Shown: positions 58,135 through 64,000 of the stretch, in pieces
Layout: each line of letters starts with the position of its first letter
Numbering within the stretch: position 1 is the stretch's first letter
Assembly: GCA_963924555.1 (NCBI GenBank)
Contig: OZ004593.1
Coordinates: 1,674,001-1,738,000 of the forward strand
Direction: 5' to 3'
Source of the DNA: Crambe crambe
Lineage: Eukaryota; Porifera; Demospongiae; Poecilosclerida; Crambeidae
Length of the DNA: 64,000 nt
Notes under the pieces: generated by a model
The model's input: the letters and a program-made list of their open reading frames with translations, nothing else
What the model was told of the DNA's origin: nothing
The model's database searches: none
Made by a program: the position numbers and the translations under genes

Positions 58135-61100
58135 ATGGCAGCTCTTTATGCAACTACCAACAGTCCTCCCCCAGAAGTGAGCAGTGATCTTGTACCTGAA
58201 AAGCAAGGATCAGCCCGGTCATCATCAGCAGCATCTCCTCAACACCCCAACCCCAAAGACAAAGCTGGACAAAAGCGTCCCTTAGATGACAATACTGAAG
58301 ATTGGGACGACCCAATGGGTTACATGCGTGTGAGGCAGCTTAAACGCAGGAGACAGTTTAAGGATATGGGAGTTTGTAGAAAATCTTCCATCTTCCAGGG
58401 AGTAACTATTTATGTAAATGGTTGGACAGAGCCGAATGCCGCAACGCTGAAAGAGATGATGTACCAACATGGAGGGAAATACGAATATAACATATACTCA
58501 CATTCAGTTGTAACACACACAATAGCATCAAACCTACCGAATTCGAAGATCCTTAAAATCGGGAACTCCATTGTTTGCACGCCCGACTGGATAGTGGATA
58601 GCATTGCTGCTAACACTTTGCTTCCTGTGGATCAGTACTTACTATACAAGCCTCAAACCGGGCAAAAGAAACTTGGGTTCATCAAGAAAGGAGAACAAAA
58701 ATCAAAATCTGAAGATACTGTTAATAGTAGTGAAGAAGAGCGAAAGACCAAAATTGAAGCAGCAAATAAAGAACCCACTGATAATGGAGTTGCTGATAGC
58801 AAGATGAATAGACCTTCTAAAGGAGCGGAGTTTGTCAATGATTTTTTTTCTCACTCGCGTCTTCACTACTTGTCTACTTGGAGTATGGAGCTGAAACAGT
58901 TCACTGCAGATATGCTCAAAAGAACTACACCAAAATTTCCCAAGCTTCCACCTAGTGGATCCTTACGGAGTCAGGGAATAAGAGCGGTGGTTCATATTGA
59001 CTTGGACTGTTTCTTTGTATCAGTGAGTCTGCGAGACAAACCGCACCTCAGGGGTAAGCCCGTCGCTGTGACACATGCCAAACTGCTCCATGACAACTGC
59101 AAGCAATCAAATGCTGATACAACACAAAATGAAGATGATTCCAAACCTGTTATAAATCATTCTATCTCACATGATGAACAAAGTGAGGGTGGCGGTAGGA
59201 ATCTGTCCCATTCTCATGTTCCTTTGGATTCAACTTCAGACATTGCATCTTGCAGCTACAAAGCAAGAGAAGCAGGAGTCTCCAATGGAATGCTGGTCGG
59301 TGCAGCTTTGAAAAAGTGCCCAGACCTTATACTCCTACCATACGACTTTGAATCCTATCGAGCCGTTTCTCAGATATTTTACGAAATTTTGCTTCAGTAT
59401 TCCTCTGTTGTGGAGGCAGTGAGTTGTGATGAGGCATATATTGAGCTTACTGACTATTGCAAAGACAGTGAACATGTGTCTACGATAGTCCAGGACCTCC
59501 GAAGTGAAGTACAACTTAAAACGAACTGTACCGTGTCAGCTGGTATTGCTCACAATATGCTTCTGGCTAGAATGTGCACAAGAGTTGCCAAACCCGACGG
59601 TCAGTTTTACCTTTCTGCTGATGAAATGGGCAGGTTCTTGGGTTCTCAGAAGGTTCGTGACCTCCCCGGTGTTGGATATTCCACTGCCAATAAACTTAAA
59701 GGAATGGGAATAGAAACATGTGGTCAACTCTGTTCCATGTCACTAGACTCATTACAATCCCAGTTTGGTACCAAGATTGGGAAAAATCTTCACGATAATG
59801 CTAATGGTATAGACAATAGGGAACTTAAAATCGAAACTGAGCGAAAATCAGTTTCGGTGGACATCAATTTCGGAATCCGATTCAAAGGTTTATCGGAAGC
59901 AGAGGTGCTGATAGGAAATTTAGCAGATGAGCTGCAAAAGAGAGCTGAACAAGCTCAAGTCATGGGCAACCAGATATCACTTAAGATGAAAATACGGAAA
60001 CCAGACGCCCCCAGGGAAACAAAAAAGTATCTCGGACATGGTGCTTGTGATAACGTATCACGATCCCTGGCCCTTCTCCAGCCGAGCAGAGAAGCTGGAG
60101 AGTGTAAGCATCTTGCGATACGACTCTTGAAGCAACTTAGACCTGTTGCAGTTGACATTCGAGGAATGGGGTTGCAACTGAGCAAACTGGTATCCACAGC
60201 TTGTGCAGGTGGAGGCAACGAAGGTAGTGCAGCTGCTCACTCAAACTCCAAATCGAGTGCAGCTGGAGGTGATTTGAGGAAGATGCTGGAAAATAGCATG
60301 GTAAAAGATTTGAAGAAGTAAGTAAGTCATTTGTGTTCACAGAGTATACTCGGACCTCCAATAAAATTAATGACATTACAAAGGAGGACATCTCTGAACA
60401 AAAAGAGTAACATGCTGACACATTTTTTCCTCTAAAAGAAGGTTGTTCCCTCTACAAGGGAAAGACAAATATCTGGTTCCATTAAAGTGCATGTCCACTA
60501 TTAAAAATTTGGAGGCTTTTATATTATGAGTGATACCCCTTCTAATTTAAACCCTAATGAGACATTTTTGATTCCATACTTATTTCTTATTGCAGTTCAC
60601 CCACTCACAAAATGGAACTTGCTAATCCTCACACTCCCTCTCGCACTTGGTTCAAGAGGTCACCTAAGAAGCCCTCTCCTTCCAAATCCCCTGCGAAATC
60701 GCTGATACACTACTTTAAGAAGAGCACTGATGCCTCTTCCAGCACAACGGCTAGTATATATGCCACAGATGAACCTAACATGAGGGCGCCATCCACAAAT
60801 GAAACTCTTAACATGGCAGCTTCCAAAGATGAATCGTTTAGTATAGAATTACCTCCAGCTTCACAGCTGGATCATGAGGTCCTTGAAGCTCTTCCTCTAG
60901 CCCTCCGTGAGAAGATATTGCAGGGCTACAAGAATAAAGGGGAGGTGAGAAAATCTGATGACAGCAAATATACAGAAAATCCCATTGAATCCGGTAATAA
61001 TGAAATAGCACCATCCCTCTATCATGGAGTAGAAACACGTAGTGATAATGCAGCAACCAAAGACAATAGTGAAGAAGAAATAGTGATTGGTGACGAAGAA

Positions 61101-61409
61101 CATTACTTGTCTGAATGGAAGAAATACATTCGAGAGTGGATAGCTGCATGTATTAATGGTCCAGCTGAGACAGATGTGATTAAAGTTGCTGATTATCTTT
61201 GTAAGTTGGTTCAGGTTAATCTGGAAATGGCAGAACGCTGTTTGAAGTTTGTCAGACGTTGGATAGAGCTGCAGCAACAGTCTCCTTGGTTTCCTTGTTT
61301 TAACACCATGCTGGAACATGTGCAATGGAAAGTACAACAGAACTATGGTGGAACATTGAAAATTAAACCATTAGACAAAGGGGTGTGGTCTGCAGATATC
61401 TCTAGCTAG
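58135..61409 (+). CDS. REV1: DNA repair protein REV1 (Y-family dCMP transferase), 998 aa
   Basis: Scaffold and deoxycytidyl transferase of translesion synthesis. Two exons, 58135-60317 and 60596-61409, joined across GTAAGT…TTGCAG in phase 2. BRCT domain at about residues 87-165 (FQGVTIYVNGWTEPN, NSIVCTPDWIVDSI). The N-digit region (HSRLHYLSTWSMELK) precedes the polymerase palm, with metal-binding Asp289 and Asp291 (HIDLDCFFVSV) and Asp432-Glu433 (SCDEAYIEL). An acidic/Ser-rich insert of about 50 residues sits between the first palm strand and YKAREAGVSNGM, as in other REV1 proteins. A helix-hairpin-helix (VRDLPGVGYSTANKL) and the little finger follow. Exon 2 has a ubiquitin-binding motif (LEALPLALREKIL) and the C-terminal domain (CLKFVRRWIELQQQ) that binds REV7 and other Y-family polymerases. 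Shorter than human (1251 aa), with one recognisable UBM instead of two. Confidence 0.95.
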
Positions 61410-63534
61410 CTAGCTAGCTCTGAGCGCGCTGATATGATATGATATGATTTAAACGCTCGCGCGAGCTTGTGTTGTCATGTGACGTCATCACTTATTAATT
61501 AATTGCAGCATATCGCATAATCATACTTAACTTCTGGGGCCTGTCGCTTGCTTCCTTGTGGTATTCATGTGTTAATATTCGTCAACGACTTTCATGAGTT
61601 GTATTGTCAATTTCGCCAGTAGAGAACTTGAATTTTGGTAGCTAGCTAGAAATCTTAGATAATTTGCTAGCTAACTAGACAGTGCAGCTAACGAGCTAGC
61701 TGACTGGATTATCACTCGAGGGCCAGGAAGTTTGAAAAAAAAGAAGCCCAGAGGCAGCAGTTTTTGGATTGGACTACCACTGTGAGGATAGAAAGGTATT
61801 TAAAGCAGTGTGGGCCTGTTTTGCTAGTTCATAGGCCCAGGCCTATGTATGGTTTATATCTCTCTGATGTTGTGGTGTGTAGCCATTATAAGGCTTAGTG
61901 TTTATTACACACACTGTGAACTGTTGACTATAAACATATTGCTATCAGTATCTAGCTAGACAGTAGTCAATCCACAGGTGTTGTTCTATCACATTGTAAA
62001 GTGTCTAATGTGAGTTGTGTGGAACACATGACTGACCTTGATATTCTGAAGAGAGAAGTTTGCTAGCTGCTTGTTTTCCTTCACTTTGAGCAATGTTGTG
62101 AATTGTTCTCGAGTCAGTTGTCACAAGTGAATAGAGTGTGTGTTTTTATTCCTTTCCTGGATAATAACATCAAATATACTTTGCTTTTTGGCCATATGGG
62201 GAGGAACCTTCAAACCAAGTGACTTCATACATTGCCACTCTATAGCCTATTGGAGTACTCAAGTGATGAGACACTAGGGGCGCAGTTGGTTACAGGAATA
62301 GCTGGGTCAAAGGTCAATTTGGAGTTTGGACAAAATATTGTGATCTCTTACATTAAATTTGTGGGAACATCTGATTTTCCTGATAGCAGTAGTTAGTGGA
62401 TGTTCATTTGGGGACAGAGTGAAGGGAAAATACTCGTGACTTTTAAGCACAGAGGAAATTAAGTGTTACCTTTCTAGTATGAGAAAATCAGCATTGATTA
62501 TTTGTTCAGTTTGTGCAGTTTACCAACATTCAAATTCGTATAATCGCATTTCGTAGTGAGCCCGATTATGGTGCTCATACCTGTAGCCTATGCCACTCAT
62601 GCCAATTCCGATAATCTTATCACAAGAAGTCGTAATTCACATTAATTGCCTTATATAACAATGAATCGTCCCCTACCCTTTTTAGCCGTGTTGAAATTTC
62701 TTTGTTCTGGTCCCCCTCAAGTTATATATCGATGTGAAGTTCTTGTCCCTCATGTTAAAAAGTAAACTTGTGTGTATTACTGTACCATATTTGTGCTTGT
62801 CCTTATGCACAAAAGGTGTTGTTTATGGTGGCATTATTAAAACTAACAAGAAACTCTATTCAATTGGTCTTAACTCTTTGGAAAATGACTGCAACCACTG
62901 AAATTGCGTAGGACGAAATTTCATCGGCCATTTCTTGAGGAGATGGTTGGGTGATCACTCCTTTTGTTAGTGATCATTTGACCGTTCACCAAGGCTTGAC
63001 AACGCACCACATGAAAAGGAATATGATAACTACATATGCACTCCTGAAAAGAGGGAAAAATAGTAATTGCAAGACAGTGTGCCATCGTAACTCGATATGC
63101 CTCCCTCCCCCAAGCTTTGAGATTGATTGAGGAGCCAACTTCCCTAATTGTATTTCATTTCCTGTTAATACAAGTCCCCTCAGCTGCTCTGGGTTTAGCC
63201 ACAACCACATGTAAAGAAGTAACTGTAGATTACATGTGGGACTCTTTCAGTTGGCATATCCCTTGGTTCCAATGTCTGTAGACAGTTCTGCTGTAGATTA
63301 ATAGCTACTGGTGGCCCACTGCACAGATGGTAAGAGATGGTTCTTGTAAGCTCTTGCCACTTCCCATGTACAATTCATGTAGTCACTCACAAGGACATGG
63401 ATATTGTGTCAAGCTTACTGCAAGAATGAGGATTGGCTGACTGGGCAAAGTACAGTTTACGTATGTTGATCATTCTTGAAGATATGGATATGTACTGAAA
63501 TTTTCCGAGCATTACCTAGTTGAAGAGATGGGTT
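61410..63534. other. 3' flank of REV1 and intergenic sequence
   Basis: Begins with a TAGC run and a TGATA tandem (61430-61448). Short frames (for example 62986-63210 minus) show no domain or splice structure. No gene is supported. Confidence 0.45.
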
Positions 63535-63540
63535 GATGAT

Positions 63541-63603
63541 AGGACCCGGTCCCATTGGTCCCAAGTTGATGTTGGGACCTGGTCCCATTGGTCCCAAGTT
63601 GAT
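63541..63603. repeat. ~33-bp tandem repeat x2
   Basis: Two units each containing GGTCCCATTGGTCCCAAGTT. Confidence 0.85.
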
Positions 63604-63910
63604 TCATGTTTCTGCATATTTCAGGATGGTTGTCCACCAAGAATGAGAAATAGGTAGTGGCTTACAAGGACCTGATCCTTTCATGTCCTGTATGTACAAT
63701 CCGTGCAGTTGTGAACAAAATGTTCCCCTAAGTAACCAACCTCCAATGAAAGGACTTAAGCTTGTGATGTATGGCATACTGACAGATATTGTTTATATTT
63801 TTAAGCTGGATGGCTGGAGCTTCCGTTTTCAAAATGATAATATCTTCAAAACAACTGATGTGTAAAATGTTCACGCATTTCTTGGGACTCTTTGTAACAC
63901 TCGTGCTTTT
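63604..63910. other. non-coding
   Basis: A 60-codon frame (63683-63865) starts MSCMYNPCSCEQNV but has no recognisable family. No gene is supported. Confidence 0.35.
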
Positions 63911-63917
63911 ACTCTCT

Positions 63918-64000
<83 letters not shown>
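63911..64000. repeat. (CT)n microsatellite running off the window
   Basis: Nearly uninterrupted CT dinucleotides to the last base; the true length is unknown. Confidence 0.95.

Noticed and set aside
62986..63865. Short ORFs near the right end
   Set aside because: No domain, splice context or similarity; expected by chance.

Overview
The window reads as metazoan nuclear DNA and most likely comes from a demosponge (Amphimedon-like). This is an inference. It rests on AT-rich sequence with countless short TAGC/GCTA runs, short GT-AG introns, animal housekeeping genes (dynein heavy chain, VAMP4, RPS5, REV1), and expanded NACHT-LRR receptors and Cys-rich multipass proteins of the kind that are lineage-expanded in sponges.

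Layout. 1-7.98 kb is transposon and repeat territory: a 3.2 kb element with GC-rich terminal inverted repeats and a 9-bp target duplication (385-3599), a near-perfect 217-bp-arm palindrome inside it, and a second element (4558-6694) inserted in one half of a tandem duplication whose other half preserves the empty site. 7.98-11.54 kb holds 13 exons of the C-terminal end of cytoplasmic dynein heavy chain, all with good splice sites but with one in-frame TGA and no upstream exons in view. 13.48-15.30 kb is an intact single-exon Cys-rich multipass membrane protein. 15.7-18.05 kb is a scrambled segmental duplicate joining the 5' end of that gene to dynein exons 10-13.

18.05-35.23 kb contains two minus-strand NLR-type receptor genes with an unusual order: N-terminal helical region, Death-like fold, Ig-like domain, NACHT, LRRs. 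The first has a C-terminal array of about 20 nearly identical 28-residue LRRs, then a frameshifted tail of further repeats. The second has diverse LRRs and is split by a 10-bp deletion. Between them lies a ~2 kb duplicated non-coding block. 36.92-38.81 kb is a second Cys-rich multipass paralogue, so two such proteins flank the NLR pair.

39-49 kb is a tandem cluster of four small four-exon tetraspan membrane protein genes plus relics. Two copies (at 44.5 and 47.9 kb) are intact, one (41.5 kb) has an interrupted exon 2, and one (39.7 kb) is decayed. 49.4-50.4 kb is a pogo-like transposon relic with a Psq-type helix-turn-helix.

52.0-61.4 kb is a compact housekeeping block: VAMP4 (-), a glutaredoxin-like C5orf63 orthologue (+), RPS5 (-), a coiled-coil gene tentatively CENP-P-like (-), and REV1 (+). 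The VAMP4/glutaredoxin and CENP-P-like/REV1 pairs are divergent with only about 120 bp between start codons. 61.4-64 kb has no supported gene and ends in a CT microsatellite.

Biologically, the left two-thirds is a fast-evolving accessory region (receptors, tandem families, transposons, repeated segmental duplication), and the right end is a stable gene-dense region. Gene models come from splice signals and family alignment by eye; no search was run.
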